Of a stretch of DNA of 64,000 nt, positions 44,739-54,264 are shown piece after piece. Within the stretch, counting starts at the first letter, position 1. The number at the start of each line of letters is the position of its first letter. A program made the position numbers and the translations under genes. The stretch spans positions 1,488,001 to 1,552,000 of the forward strand of contig NZ_JBAMHQ010000001.1 in the NCBI RefSeq assembly GCF_037081775.1, written 5' to 3'. Under the pieces are notes generated by a model that had not been told where the DNA came from, did not search any database, and saw nothing but the letters and a program-made list of their open reading frames with translations. The stretch comes from Haladaptatus sp. ZSTT2 (lineage in GTDB: Archaea; Halobacteriota; Halobacteria; Halobacteriales; Halococcaceae).

Positions 44739-45096
44739 GACCCCGAACGACGGTGGCATCAAACTCGTCATGGCGTACATCCGCCCCGACAAGCTCGGCG
44801 ACGTGAAAAAGGCGCTCGCGGAAGTCGGCGCACCGAGCATCTCGGTGACGAACGTCAGCGGCCGGGGCAGTCAACCCGCCAAGAAAGGCCAATGGCGTGG
44901 TGAGGAGTACACGGTCGACCTCCACCAGAAGGTCAAAGTCGAGTGTATCGTCGCCGACATCCCCGCAGAAACCGTCGTTGAGGCCATCGTCGAGGGTGCG
45001 AGTACCGGCCAACCGGGTGACGGCAAGGTGTTCGTCCTTCCGGTCGAGGAGGCCGTCCAGATTCGCACGGGCCTCGAAGGGACAAAGGCGGTCTGA
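44731..45096 (+). CDS. glnK: PII nitrogen regulatory protein GlnK, copy 1
   Basis: The 121-residue PII protein begins [29 protein letters not shown]. The T-loop contains [21 protein letters not shown] with a Tyr that can be modified, and the C-terminal part has [19 protein letters not shown], the ATP and 2-oxoglutarate-sensing side. It gates the adjacent Amt in response to nitrogen status. It overlaps amt by 8 bases. Two DNA segments of the gene (44761-44810 and 44917-44978) are identical to parts of the second copy. Confidence 0.95.
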   Translation: MSETPNDGGIKLVMAYIRPDKLGDVKKALAEVGAPSISVTNVSGRGSQPAKKGQWRGEEYTVDLHQKVKVECIVADIPAETVVEAIVEGASTGQPGDGKVFVLPVEEAVQIRTGLEGTKAV

Positions 45097-45487
45097 GGGA
45101 CCACCGCTTGCGCGCACCACCGCGCGCACACTGAGGGAGGGAGAGGGGCTCAGAGAGAATCGACAGCGGGCGACACTTTTTGCGAAACGTCTCACACGCA
45201 GGCGGTGAAACAGCCAAAAATACAGCTGGTTTACATTCCCAACATCTGTGGCAACATTTGTCCTGCCAGTGGACAAAATACATCCTTATATCACTCTTAT
45301 CCGTTTGTAATTTGCACGTTTGGCGAGTTATCCTCCAAAAATAGGTGTTTTTTCAACGCCAACACATATGTATGGCCATACCATGGCAAACTACTGTGAC
45401 TCAGTACAGTAACGCACGTTTCACTGCGGATTTAGTGGACGAACGGGCACATACACACGAAAAACCATTACAGATGGCGGGGGGAAC
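45097..45487. other. Intergenic region and promoter of the second amt-glnK pair
   Basis: These 391 bases hold no gene. They contain the TTTGTCC-N7-GGACAAA dyad (45257-45277), a TATA-like TTATATCA (45285-45292) a few bases after it, and a 12-base palindrome GTATGGCCATAC at 45370-45381. The segment is AT-richer than the flanking genes. The leader from that TATA box to the amt ATG at 45488 would be about 170 bases, so another start nearer the gene is possible. Confidence 0.6.
45257..45277 (+). promoter_or_regulatory. TTTGTCC-N7-GGACAAA dyad
   Basis: Perfect 7-base arms (45257-45263 and 45271-45277) share half-sites with the palindrome upstream of the first amt gene and lie next to the TATA-like box at 45285. 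It is a candidate operator for a nitrogen regulator, which is not identified here. Confidence 0.6.
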
Positions 45488-46816
45488 ATGCTGACGCTTC
45501 CACTGCAGGTAGATCCGGCAGTCATCGTAGAGGGCGTCAATCTGCTGTGGGTGCTGGTTGGCACCTTCCTCATCTTCTTCATGCACGCCGGCTTTGCCAT
45601 GCTCGAAGCCGGACAGGTGCGCTCGAAGAACGTCGCAAACCAGCTCACGAAGAACATGCTGACGTGGAGCGTCGGCGTCATAGTCTTCTTCCTCGTTGGC
45701 GCGGCTGTTTCGACCATCGTCGGTGACATCACCGGCGGCAGCGCGTACTCGGTTGGCGGGGCGTTCGCAGACACGCTCTCGCCTGCGAGTAGTAACGCAT
45801 GGGTCGGTTGGCTGTTCGGCGCGGTGTTCGCCATGACCGCAGCCACCATCGTCTCGGGCGCGGTCGCCGGCCGGTGTAAACTCCGTGCCTACGTGGCCTA
45901 CACCATCCTGCTCGCCGCCATCATCTACCCAGTCGTCGTCGGCTTCACGTGGGCCGGTGGCATGCTCGCCGCGCTTGGTTTCCACGACTTCGCCGGCGGC
46001 ATGATCGTCCACGGCATGGGCGGCATTGCGGGCCTCACCGCGGCGTGGATTATTGGCCCGCGCCTCGACCGCTTCAACGCAGACGGCAGCGCGAACGTCA
46101 TCCCCGGCCACTCCGTGACGTTCGCGGTGCTCGGCACGCTCATCCTCGCCTTCGGCTGGTACGGCTTCAACGTCGCCACCGCGGCAACGGTGTTCGCCGT
46201 CGAAGACGGCCAACTCGTCCTCGGCGCGTTCCAGTCGGTCGGTCGGGTCGCGCTCATCACCACCCTCGGGATGGCTGCGGGCGCAATCGGTGCGGGCGGA
46301 CTCTCACTCATCCGGACGAAGAAAGTAGACACGCTCTACGTGGCAAACGGCATGCTCGCCGGACTCGTCGCCATCACGAGCAGCGCAGACGACCTCGTCT
46401 GGACCGGCGGCCTCATCATTGGCCTGCTCGCGGGCGCACAGCTCCCGCTTGTCTTCGAGTTCTTAGAAAAGCGCCTCCAAATCGACGACGTGTGTGCGGT
46501 GTTCCCCGTCCACGGCTCTGCGGGCATCCTCGGTGCGATTCTCTACCCCTTCTTCGCCGTCTCGGGCTTCTCCGTAAGCCAGCTCATCGCCCAACTCGCG
46601 GGCGTCGGCGTCATCGCCGTCTGGACGATTGCCTCGACGGTAGTCGTCTTCGGCGTCATCAAGGCGCTCGGTGAAGCGCGCGTGAGCGCAGAACACGAGC
46701 GCGAAGGCCTCGACATCTCCGAACACGGCGTGGACACCTACCCCGAATTCGGCCAGCCAGACACCCTGACCGATGGTGGTATCCGGACGGACGGCGGAGT
46801 GTGTGACGATGAGTGA
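45488..46816 (+). CDS. amt: Ammonium transporter, copy 2
   Basis: The 442-residue Amt resembles copy 1 throughout: [57 protein letters not shown], the pore His in [18 protein letters not shown] and [19 protein letters not shown]. It differs in loops and in the C-terminal tail. It is followed by its own glnK, overlapping by 8 bases. The two Amt proteins may differ in affinity, but this cannot be read from sequence. Confidence 0.95.
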   Translation: MLTLPLQVDPAVIVEGVNLLWVLVGTFLIFFMHAGFAMLEAGQVRSKNVANQLTKNMLTWSVGVIVFFLVGAAVSTIVGDITGGSAYSVGGAFADTLSPASSNAWVGWLFGAVFAMTAATIVSGAVAGRCKLRAYVAYTILLAAIIYPVVVGFTWAGGMLAALGFHDFAGGMIVHGMGGIAGLTAAWIIGPRLDRFNADGSANVIPGHSVTFAVLGTLILAFGWYGFNVATAATVFAVEDGQLVLGAFQSVGRVALITTLGMAAGAIGAGGLSLIRTKKVDTLYVANGMLAGLVAITSSADDLVWTGGLIIGLLAGAQLPLVFEFLEKRLQIDDVCAVFPVHGSAGILGAILYPFFAVSGFSVSQLIAQLAGVGVIAVWTIASTVVVFGVIKALGEARVSAEHEREGLDISEHGVDTYPEFGQPDTLTDGGIRTDGGVCDDE

Positions 46817-47174
46817 CACGGCAAACGACGGGCAGATTAAACTCGTCATGGCGTACATCCGCCCCGACAAGCTCGGCGACGTGAAAAAAGCACTCTCCGA
46901 GGCGGGCGCGCCCAGTATTTCGGTGACGAACGTGAGCGGCCGGGGCAGCCAACCCGCCAAGAAAGGGCAGTGGCGCGGCGAAGAGTACACCGTTGACCTC
47001 CACCAGAAGGTCAAAGTCGAGTGTATCGTCGCCGACATCCCCGCAGAAACCGTCGTGAGCGCGATTCAGGAGGCGGCGAACACCGGGCAGCCGGGCGACG
47101 GGAAAATCTTCGTCCTTCCGGTCGAGGAAGCCGTCCAGATTCGCACGGGCAAGCGCGGCCGCGACGCGGTATAG
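46809..47174 (+). CDS. glnK: PII nitrogen regulatory protein GlnK, copy 2
   Basis: This 121-residue PII protein is nearly identical to copy 1, differing mainly in the N-terminus ([16 protein letters not shown]), a few central residues and the C-terminus (TGKRGRDAV). The T-loop [21 protein letters not shown] is the same. Stretches of 50 and 62 bases identical to copy 1, including silent sites, point to recent duplication or gene conversion. It pairs with the second Amt. Confidence 0.95.
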   Translation: MSDTANDGQIKLVMAYIRPDKLGDVKKALSEAGAPSISVTNVSGRGSQPAKKGQWRGEEYTVDLHQKVKVECIVADIPAETVVSAIQEAANTGQPGDGKIFVLPVEEAVQIRTGKRGRDAV

Positions 47175-47258
47175 ACCAGTCTCTTCGGGCTCTTTTTCCG
47201 CCTGCTCCCTAACAGGTCAGCCCAAACAAATAACTCGCTCGTCCAGTATGCTTTCGTA

Positions 47259-48395
47259 GTGACAAAAGCCCCTCCACAGCCGTGGCACTTGCTTTTCGTC
47301 GTCGGCACGCGACCAGAGATTATCAAGATGTCACCGGTCATTCGCGCAGCCGAGGCCCACGACGACGTGACGTTCACGATTTGCCACACGAACCAACACT
47401 ATGACGAGGAGATGAGTGCCGTGTTTTTCGAGACACTCGGGCTTTCGAATCCGGCCGAAAATCTCGGCGTTGGGAGCGGCGGCCACGCTCAACAAACCGC
47501 AGACGCGCTCACCGAAATCGACAGCCTGCTCGATATCTACGAGCCTGACGTGGTCGTTGCACAGGGAGACACGAATGCAGTGCTCTCTGCGGCACTCGCC
47601 ACGAGCAAAGCCCCAGCCCTGTTCGCACACGTCGAAGCCGGCCTCCGAAGCGGCGACCAAGCGATGCCAGAGGAAGTAAATCGGGCGCTCGCAGACGACG
47701 TGGCAGACTTGCTGTTCGCTCCAACCGAAACCGCCCGAGAGAACCTCCAGAATGAGGGTATCGAAGACGGGGTGTTCGTGACTGGAAACACCATCGTAGA
47801 CGCCTGCGAGGAGAACCTCGCTATCGCCAAGCGCAAATCGACGATTCACGACGCGCTCTCGCTTGAGGAACCCTACGCCGTGGCGACGATTCATCGACCG
47901 CGAAACACCGATTCGACTGCCCGGCTCCACGCCATTCTGTCGGCGCTTGCGTCACTGCCGTTCCCCGTGGTGCTCCCAGCCCATCCGCGCGTCGCCGCGA
48001 AAATCGACACCTGGAGCGAGGGAGACCCGACGGCGCTCACGGTCACAGAACCGCTCGACTACGTCGATTTCCTCAGCCTCCTCGCAGACGCCCGCGTGGT
48101 CGTGACCGATTCGGGTGGCGTCCAAGAGGAAGCGTCCATCCTTGAGGTGCCCTGTCTCACCGTCAGGCCGAACACCGAACGCCCCGAAACCGTCGCCCAT
48201 GGCGTAAACGAGTTGGTGACACCCGATGCCCTCGGCGACCGCCTCAGAACCCTGTTCGAGGATGCCGAGGCGCGGGCGGCGATGCGCGGTGCGCCGACCC
48301 TCTACGGCGACGGCACTGCTGGCACCCAGATTATCGACCGTATCTGCACCGCACTCGAACCACCGGGTCAGCGAGCGACCGCCACCGCCGAATAA
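47259..48395 (+). CDS. wecB: UDP-GlcNAc 2-epimerase (non-hydrolysing)
   Basis: The 378-residue enzyme converts UDP-GlcNAc to UDP-ManNAc. VVGTRPEIIKMSPVIRAAE, HVEAGLRSGDQAMPEEVNRALAD, VATIHRPRNTDS and VTDSGGVQEEASILEVPCLTVRPNTERPET are the family blocks, with acidic and His residues for catalysis. The start is GTG at 47259 (no ATG precedes the first motif). It opens the glycan gene cluster, and the product would be oxidised by WecC encoded 1.3 kb downstream. Confidence 0.93.
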   Translation: MTKAPPQPWHLLFVVGTRPEIIKMSPVIRAAEAHDDVTFTICHTNQHYDEEMSAVFFETLGLSNPAENLGVGSGGHAQQTADALTEIDSLLDIYEPDVVVAQGDTNAVLSAALATSKAPALFAHVEAGLRSGDQAMPEEVNRALADDVADLLFAPTETARENLQNEGIEDGVFVTGNTIVDACEENLAIAKRKSTIHDALSLEEPYAVATIHRPRNTDSTARLHAILSALASLPFPVVLPAHPRVAAKIDTWSEGDPTALTVTEPLDYVDFLSLLADARVVVTDSGGVQEEASILEVPCLTVRPNTERPETVAHGVNELVTPDALGDRLRTLFEDAEARAAMRGAPTLYGDGTAGTQIIDRICTALEPPGQRATATAE

Positions 48396-48407
48396 CAAAC
48401 ACAGTCA

Positions 48408-49643
48408 ATGCACATTTGTATGGTTCTCGCGCACACGTACCCGCCAGACGTGCGTATCGAAAAAGAAGTCGCCTCGCTCACGAAGGCAGGGCACACGGTC
48501 ACGCTTCTGTGCCGAGGCGAACCCGGCGCACCGACGCGCGAGCGCGCAGACGGAATGGACATCGTCCGAATCGAAGAGGGATCGCTCACCGCGAAAACAC
48601 GGCGACTGACGAGCGCGGCGGTCAATCTGCTCGCAAACGTTCACCCGCTCTGGGTGCGCAAACTCGACGCGCTCGTCGCCGAAACAGACGCAGACGCCAT
48701 CCACGTCCACGACCTTCCGCTCGTCCGAGAGGGGGTCATCGTCGGGAATCGATCCGGGATTCCCGTCGTCGCAGACCTCCACGAGAACTACCCCGAGGCA
48801 CTCCGACTGTGGCGAGAACCTCATTCGGTGAAGACCGCCCTCGACGACCCCGAGTTCGCGGTCCACTGGGCACTCAAGCCCGTTTCACGCTACAAGCGCA
48901 TCGAACGGCGGTGTGTGAAAGCCGTAGACCACGTCGTGACCGTCACCGAAGAGGCAGCAACCCACTACCATCACGACTGCGCCCTCTCGCCGTTTCGTTC
49001 GACCGTCGTCTCGAACACGGTCAATCTCGACTGGTTCACCGGCGACGAAACCCCCGTTCCCGGCTACGAAGACGAGTTCGTCATCAGCTACGTCGGGACG
49101 TTCGGCGTCCACCGGGGGCTGACGACCGCGGTGAAAGCGCTGGAAACCATCGTCACCAACGTCCCGAACGCGCGCCTCCTGCTCGTTGGCGCTGGCGCAG
49201 AACCCTACGAGAACGAACTGCGCGAACTTGCAGCACGTCACGGCGTGACAGATCGGGTCACGTTCACCGGGTGGGTTGACTTCGCTGACTTCCCGGCGTA
49301 CATGGCGGCGAGCGACGTGTGTCTCGTCCCCCACGCCTCGACCCCCCACACGAACACCACCATCCCCCACAAACTGTTCCAGTACATGGCGATGGCGAAA
49401 CCGGTCATCGTGACGGATCTCCCGCCGCTTGCTCGCGTGGTCGAAGATGCCGACGCTGGCCGGGTCGTCGAAGCCGGAGACGCCACCGCACTCGCGGAGG
49501 CGGCCTGCGCGCTCGCCGCGGCTCCAGACGAAGCCACGCGGCTCGGAAAAAACGGGAGGGACGCGGTCGAACACCGCTACAACTGGGAGCTCGAAGGTGA
49601 GAAACTCGTGGCGATGTACGAAGGCCTGCTCGCAGACGAGTGA
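48408..49643 (+). CDS. Glycosyltransferase family 4, first copy
   Basis: The 411-residue GT-B enzyme begins MHICMVLAHTYPPDVRIEKEVASL, and has VISYVGTFGVHRGLTTAVKAL at the start of the donor-binding domain and VCLVPHASTPHTNTTIPHKLFQYMAMAKPVIVTD around the catalytic/donor Glu-like loop. It moves a sugar from an activated nucleotide donor to a growing glycan at the membrane. It closely resembles the glycosyltransferase at 55835-57061; parts of the genes are identical in DNA. It lies 12 bases after wecB. Confidence 0.9.
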   Translation: MHICMVLAHTYPPDVRIEKEVASLTKAGHTVTLLCRGEPGAPTRERADGMDIVRIEEGSLTAKTRRLTSAAVNLLANVHPLWVRKLDALVAETDADAIHVHDLPLVREGVIVGNRSGIPVVADLHENYPEALRLWREPHSVKTALDDPEFAVHWALKPVSRYKRIERRCVKAVDHVVTVTEEAATHYHHDCALSPFRSTVVSNTVNLDWFTGDETPVPGYEDEFVISYVGTFGVHRGLTTAVKALETIVTNVPNARLLLVGAGAEPYENELRELAARHGVTDRVTFTGWVDFADFPAYMAASDVCLVPHASTPHTNTTIPHKLFQYMAMAKPVIVTDLPPLARVVEDADAGRVVEAGDATALAEAACALAAAPDEATRLGKNGRDAVEHRYNWELEGEKLVAMYEGLLADE

Positions 49644-49646
49644 GGG

Positions 49647-50918
49647 CTACGTGGTGCCGTCACCGAGCACGGAGACGCGAAAGCCAGCCTGCTCCCACTG
49701 GGCCTGGTCGATGAGTGCGCGCGTGTCAACGACGGTTTTCGTCGCCATCTGTGCACTGACTGACGACGGGTCGAGCGTTGCGAACTCGCTGTGGTCGGTG
49801 AGGATGACGATGCAATCGCTGTCAGCGACCGCCGAGTCGAGTGGTTCTGGTTCCACGACGAATTCGGTGACGAACGGGTCGTAGACGCGAATCTCGTAGC
49901 CGAGTCCGGTGAGGAGTTCGACGAGCCGTTTTGCCGGCGTCCTGCGGGTGTCGCCAACGTCTGCCTTGTAGGCCGCGCCGAACAGCGTGACCGTCGCCCT
50001 CGTGTCGTCTGAAAGCACCGACCGAATCAGGCGGACGACGTGGCCCGCCATCGAGGAGTTCACCTCGCGGGCCAACGAGATGAGTCGGTCGTGGGTCGCG
50101 TGCTGCGAGAGGAACTGTGGGTCGACGGGGATGCAGTGGCCGCCAACACCCGGCCCGGCGCGGTGGACGTTCACTCGCGGATGCTCGTTTGCGAGCGCTG
50201 TGGCTTCGTGTCCGTCGAGGGAGAACTCCTCTGCGATGAGCGCGAACTCGTTTGCCAGCGCGATGTTCACGTCACGAAAAGTGTTCTCGACGAGTTTGAC
50301 GAACTCGGCGGTTCGGGGCGTCGTCGTGCGAATCGCGCCGTCTACGAACGAGTCGTAGAACGCGACGGCGTGAGTTATCGATGCCTCGTCTGTGCCGCCA
50401 ACGACGCGGTTGTTCTGCGTGATTTCCGTGAGGGTGTCACCCGGACTCGCCCGTTCGGGGCAGTAGGAGAGGTGAAACTCCCCGATTGAGAGCCCGCTGT
50501 CTTCGAGAATTGGCGCGATAAGTCGCTCGGTCGTTCCCGGTGGCACCGTCGATTCGAGAATTACGAGGTCTCCCGCAGCGAGCGTCGGGACGACCATCTC
50601 TGCTGCCGCGCGGATGTAGCTCAAATCCGCAATCCGGCTCTCGGTGTGAACCGGTGTTGGTGTGACGATGACATAGATATCCGCGTCAACAACGCTCGTG
50701 TGGGCCGAAAATCGGTCTGTGACCGCTGCATAGAGGTCGTCGATACCCGGTTCGGAGACCGGAACGTCGCCGTCGTTGAGCGCGGCGACGTGGTCGGCAT
50801 CGATATCCACGCCGACGACGTCGTGTGACTGGGCGGCGAGCAGGGCAGTTGGGAGGCCAACGTGGCCAAGCCCAAGGACGCACACACGCGCGTCGGAAGC
50901 CAGCTGTTCTGCGCTCAT
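49647..50918 (-). CDS. wecC: UDP-N-acetyl-D-mannosamine dehydrogenase
   Basis: The 423-residue nucleotide-sugar dehydrogenase has VCVLGLGHVGLPTALLAAQ at the NAD site, DVPVSEPGIDDL, VILESTVPPGTTERL, YCPERASPGDTL and the catalytic Cys loop GPGVGGHCIPVDPQFL (about residues 255-270). It oxidises UDP-ManNAc twice to UDP-ManNAcA; neighbourhood with wecB favours this substrate over UDP-glucose. ATG at 50918 overlaps the end of the methyltransferase fusion gene by 4 bases, so both are co-translated. Its stop codon lies 3 bases from that of the convergent GT4. Confidence 0.9.
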   Translation of the reverse strand: MSAEQLASDARVCVLGLGHVGLPTALLAAQSHDVVGVDIDADHVAALNDGDVPVSEPGIDDLYAAVTDRFSAHTSVVDADIYVIVTPTPVHTESRIADLSYIRAAAEMVVPTLAAGDLVILESTVPPGTTERLIAPILEDSGLSIGEFHLSYCPERASPGDTLTEITQNNRVVGGTDEASITHAVAFYDSFVDGAIRTTTPRTAEFVKLVENTFRDVNIALANEFALIAEEFSLDGHEATALANEHPRVNVHRAGPGVGGHCIPVDPQFLSQHATHDRLISLAREVNSSMAGHVVRLIRSVLSDDTRATVTLFGAAYKADVGDTRRTPAKRLVELLTGLGYEIRVYDPFVTEFVVEPEPLDSAVADSDCIVILTDHSEFATLDPSSVSAQMATKTVVDTRALIDQAQWEQAGFRVSVLGDGTT

Positions 50919-52738
50919 CGGAACGGCCCGTCTGCGTCGAGGAGATTGGTGAGCGCCATGATGTACGAGCCGACTTCGTAGGCTCCCTTGTACATCTGGT
51001 CGGGGACGTCCATGTGGCCATCTCGGGTCACGAATCGCATTGGGACGCCGAGGCCGCTCAGCTCTGTGAGGTCTGCGTCGAGCGCGTTGGTTCCGTATAT
51101 CCACGCCATGGCCTCACCGACTGCGCGGTCGTAGTCGCGCTCACCACCGGCGGCATAGTAGTGGGTGACGGCGTTCACGAAGAACGTCTGGTGACACTCG
51201 TACAGGAAGTCCCAGTGTGGCGGACGGCGGTCGAAGAAGTCGATGACGAACTCCGTCCAGCCGCGAATCGGCTGAGCGACGTCCTCCCAGATGAACGCAC
51301 CGTCTGCCTGCATTCGCTCGTCGATAGTGTAGTCCAACACGAGTTCGAGGCTGTCTAAGTAGCCCGTCTTGCCCGTCACCTCGATGGCGCGGGCCATCCC
51401 CCAGATGGTGTACATCTGATTCTGATGGCGGCGGGTCGTGCCGTTGTCGAACTGGAAGGTTCCAGAGGGTGGGTCGAGCCGTTCGTTGATCTCCCAGAGC
51501 GCATCCTCGATGGCGGCGAGCACGTCCTCGTCACCGGTCTGTTCGTAGAGATACGACCAGCCGTAGGCGAGCAGGCTGTCCTCCGCGTGAGAGAAGTCAA
51601 ACGCCTCGCGCGAGTAGTCGAACAGCGTGCGTGCCATCTCAGCATACTCCTCCTCGAAGACGGAATCAGCGAGCGCGTAGCTCAGGATGAGCGGGCCGAC
51701 GCCGTAACTGGGCATTCCGATTCGGCTGGGGTCGTCTGCGAGTTTGTCCTCAAAGTAGGCGAGTTGGTCGCGCAGCTTCTCGTCTACGGCGTCAGTTCCT
51801 CGCTCGGAGACGCGCCACTGCATCGCCCCCATGAGCGCGAACGGGGCGTAGCGCCACTGGATGGTGTCGTCGCGGGTCCACGAGAGGTCCGCCGGGCCTG
51901 CCGGGGCGTGTTCCCCGGTGTCGATGGAGTAGTCGAGACCGCGGATGAACTTCGAGTCGTGTGTATCCCAGAAACCGTTGTCCTCGGCCTGACGAAACAG
52001 GCACTCGAGGGCGCTTTCGAGCGAGTCGTCGTACTCCATGGGTTTCGCGCCGAGCACGAGATACGCCGCCTCGTTCCAGCGGTCGCGTTTGGTGAGTTCC
52101 TTCGTGGCGCGCCACGAGAAGTCCACGAACGGTTCTTGCATCGTGGTCGGCAGCGACTTCACGATGCGGTGGATGCGGTCGGGGTACTGGAACACGAGGT
52201 CGTAATCGACCAGTTGCCAGTCGGGCGCGATGATGTCGAGCGCCTCGTCGGGTTCGTAGTAGCGAAAGCGGTTGCGCCCACGGGTGGCGTACGGCGAGCG
52301 GGGCGTCGGGACAGAAAACGAAAAGAGGCCGTCCGATTCGAGGACGCGGTTGACCTCCGCGGTGAGGTGGTCGATGTCGAGGAACTTCCAGTCGTACGGC
52401 CCAATTGACACGGCGGCGTCGAAATGGTCGTCCGGAAACGGGAGGTCGGGTTTCTCTGGGTCTGTGACCTCGTATCTGTCTACGTCATCACCGAGAATGT
52501 CACGGGCGTGGTCGATTGCGTCGGGCGAAAAGTCAACGCGGGCGACTGCTTCAGCCTGCAACCCGGCGGTGACGTTCGACTCTGAGGCGATGTCGAGCAC
52601 CCGCGTTCGCTCGCCGAGTTGCTCCCAGGCGTTCAGTCGCTCTGCATCCCTGAGATACTGGATTTCCGGACTCGCCGGCGGTTGCTTGACCCATCGCTGG
52701 AGGACTTTGTCTCGCATTCGTTTCGACAGTGGAGTCAC
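50915..52738 (-). CDS. Methyltransferase-like domain fused to an alpha-barrel glycosidase-like domain
   Basis: This 607-residue protein has an N-terminal SAM-methyltransferase-like half (about residues 1-235): TRVLDIASESNVTAG in place of the usual glycine-rich motif I, VARVDFSPDAIDHAR, FPDDHFDAAVSIG, and VLESDGLFSFSVP. The C-terminal half (about 245-607) is all-helical with repeated Tyr/Trp-rich segments such as DSLLAYGWSYLYEQTGDEDV, NQMYTIWGMARAIEVTGKTGYLDS and ECHQTFFVNAVTHYYAAGG, as in (alpha/alpha) toroid glycosidases, lyases and epimerases. The glycine-rich loop is degraded, so methyl transfer is uncertain. It lies within the glycan cluster and overlaps wecC by 4 bases. I do not know the combined function. 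Confidence 0.7.
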   Translation of the reverse strand: MTPLSKRMRDKVLQRWVKQPPASPEIQYLRDAERLNAWEQLGERTRVLDIASESNVTAGLQAEAVARVDFSPDAIDHARDILGDDVDRYEVTDPEKPDLPFPDDHFDAAVSIGPYDWKFLDIDHLTAEVNRVLESDGLFSFSVPTPRSPYATRGRNRFRYYEPDEALDIIAPDWQLVDYDLVFQYPDRIHRIVKSLPTTMQEPFVDFSWRATKELTKRDRWNEAAYLVLGAKPMEYDDSLESALECLFRQAEDNGFWDTHDSKFIRGLDYSIDTGEHAPAGPADLSWTRDDTIQWRYAPFALMGAMQWRVSERGTDAVDEKLRDQLAYFEDKLADDPSRIGMPSYGVGPLILSYALADSVFEEEYAEMARTLFDYSREAFDFSHAEDSLLAYGWSYLYEQTGDEDVLAAIEDALWEINERLDPPSGTFQFDNGTTRRHQNQMYTIWGMARAIEVTGKTGYLDSLELVLDYTIDERMQADGAFIWEDVAQPIRGWTEFVIDFFDRRPPHWDFLYECHQTFFVNAVTHYYAAGGERDYDRAVGEAMAWIYGTNALDADLTELSGLGVPMRFVTRDGHMDVPDQMYKGAYEVGSYIMALTNLLDADGPFR

Positions 52739-52807
52739 ACACCGTAAGTGTCACGGCCAAGACCACTTGCAAACGCGCCGAGGGCGCGCGAAGAAGGACA
52801 CGGACGG

Positions 52808-54217
52808 TCAGCGGTAGCCGAGGTCTTCGAGTCGGTCGAGGACGGCATCATCCATCGGCGTTTCGTCCTCTTCCGCGGCCACGGAAACGGCACCGAGAGC
52901 GGTGTCGAACTCGGTTCTCACCCACGAGGGTACCGACGACGTGTCAGGCGGTCTCGATTGCCAGCACGGTCTGTCGTGGTCGAGTTCGACCGCCTGCTCG
53001 ACACCGAGACTGTCCCACTCGTATTTCGTCTCGCCGTCGTACACACAGCGGATGCGTCGGGTCCAGTACGCAGGGTCGGTTTCTCGAAGCGGGTCGTTTC
53101 CGGGCGTCATCGCGAGCACCTCCGCGGGGATGCGGTCTGCGGTCACGTCAGGCGTTTCGTCGTGCGCCAGCCCCGCGAGCAAGCGACGGAGTTCGAGATG
53201 GGAGACATAGTCGGATTCGACGGCGTCGTAACCGGCAGGCGGATTGATGATGAGCAACGGAACGTGCAGGACCCCTTCCGTGAGACTCGTGATGTGCCCG
53301 AGGTGCCCGTCGTCTTCGGGCAGTGCGAGGTTTTCGCCGTGGTCTGCCGTGATGACGACAGTCGTTTCGCGGTCGGTCGCGGCGAGGACGTCGCTCACGA
53401 ACTCGTCGACGACGCGGTCGAGGTACGCAATCGACGCGCCGTAGAGGTCGCGATACCAGCCGAGCTGTCGGTTGATTTCGGGCGACGGCTCCACCGCGTC
53501 CCACGTCTGGAGTGGGCGAGACGACCAGCCCGTGGGCACGTCGTAGCTTTCACGGTCGTAGCCCAGCGTGTCGCGGTGGGGTTCGTGCCCCTCCATGAAG
53601 TTCACGAACAAGAAGTAGGGGTCGTCGCGGCCGTCGATTCGAGAGCGTGCCGCTCGACACGCCGACCTCGCCCCGTCGTCGAAGAGAGCCGGGAATTTCG
53701 AGAGCGGGCCGTTTCGCGAGAGATGCTGGAGTTGGGCGGCAACGGTGTTCGCGAAACTCGTTCCCGTCTCGGGGTGGGCGAGGCAGGCGCGAAGGACGGC
53801 GGCGTATCGCGCCAGCCCCGGCTCGGTCTCTTCTGCGATGAACGTCGGGGCGTCGAGCGCGTCGGGGTAGCGGTGGTCGCGGGTGATGTCCACGAACTCG
53901 TCGAAGATGGCGTCAAAGCCGTAGGCCGACCCGGCGTAGATGTTCGAACTCACGCCGAGAAACTGGTGGTCGGGCAGGTCGTCACGAATGGTCTCACGCG
54001 CTGAGAGGGCGTCGAGACGCGGGTTTTTCGCGTGTATCCCGTGTTCGTGGGGGAGGTCGCCGGTGACCATGCTCGCGTGGCTCGGCACGCTCCAGCAACT
54101 GGCCGCGCGACACTGCTCGAAGGTGACGTCAGCTCGGTCCTGCAGGCGCGTCGCAAACCGGTCGAAAAAGTCCTTCCTGACCGTGTCGAGACAGCACAGG
54201 ACGACGTTTCGTGACAT
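52808..54217 (-). CDS. Sulfatase/alkaline-phosphatase-fold enzyme
   Basis: The 469-residue protein has CCLDTVRKDFFDRF (N-terminal metal Asp), ASCWSVPSHASMVTGDLPHEHGIH in the active-site loop, GWYRDLYGASIAYLDRVVDEF, TTVVITADHGENLALPED (second metal site) and a C-terminal substrate domain. In sulfatases the catalytic residue is a Cys or Ser modified to formylglycine in C/S-X-P-S/A-R; here the loop reads S-V-P-S-H, so Arg is replaced and Ser, not Cys, is in place. It could act as a sulfatase, phosphodiesterase or phosphoglycerol transferase. The start at 54217 was chosen from MSRNVVLCCLDT. Confidence 0.8.
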   Translation of the reverse strand: MSRNVVLCCLDTVRKDFFDRFATRLQDRADVTFEQCRAASCWSVPSHASMVTGDLPHEHGIHAKNPRLDALSARETIRDDLPDHQFLGVSSNIYAGSAYGFDAIFDEFVDITRDHRYPDALDAPTFIAEETEPGLARYAAVLRACLAHPETGTSFANTVAAQLQHLSRNGPLSKFPALFDDGARSACRAARSRIDGRDDPYFLFVNFMEGHEPHRDTLGYDRESYDVPTGWSSRPLQTWDAVEPSPEINRQLGWYRDLYGASIAYLDRVVDEFVSDVLAATDRETTVVITADHGENLALPEDDGHLGHITSLTEGVLHVPLLIINPPAGYDAVESDYVSHLELRRLLAGLAHDETPDVTADRIPAEVLAMTPGNDPLRETDPAYWTRRIRCVYDGETKYEWDSLGVEQAVELDHDRPCWQSRPPDTSSVPSWVRTEFDTALGAVSVAAEEDETPMDDAVLDRLEDLGYR

Positions 54218-54264
54218 GCAGCTACTCGACGCAAAGCGGGCGACTCGCATAAGCCCACGGGCAG

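Noticed and set aside
52748-54004. Plus-strand open frame of 418 codons opposite the sulfatase-like gene
   Set aside because: Shadow of the sulfatase-like gene; no recognisable domain and no promoter.
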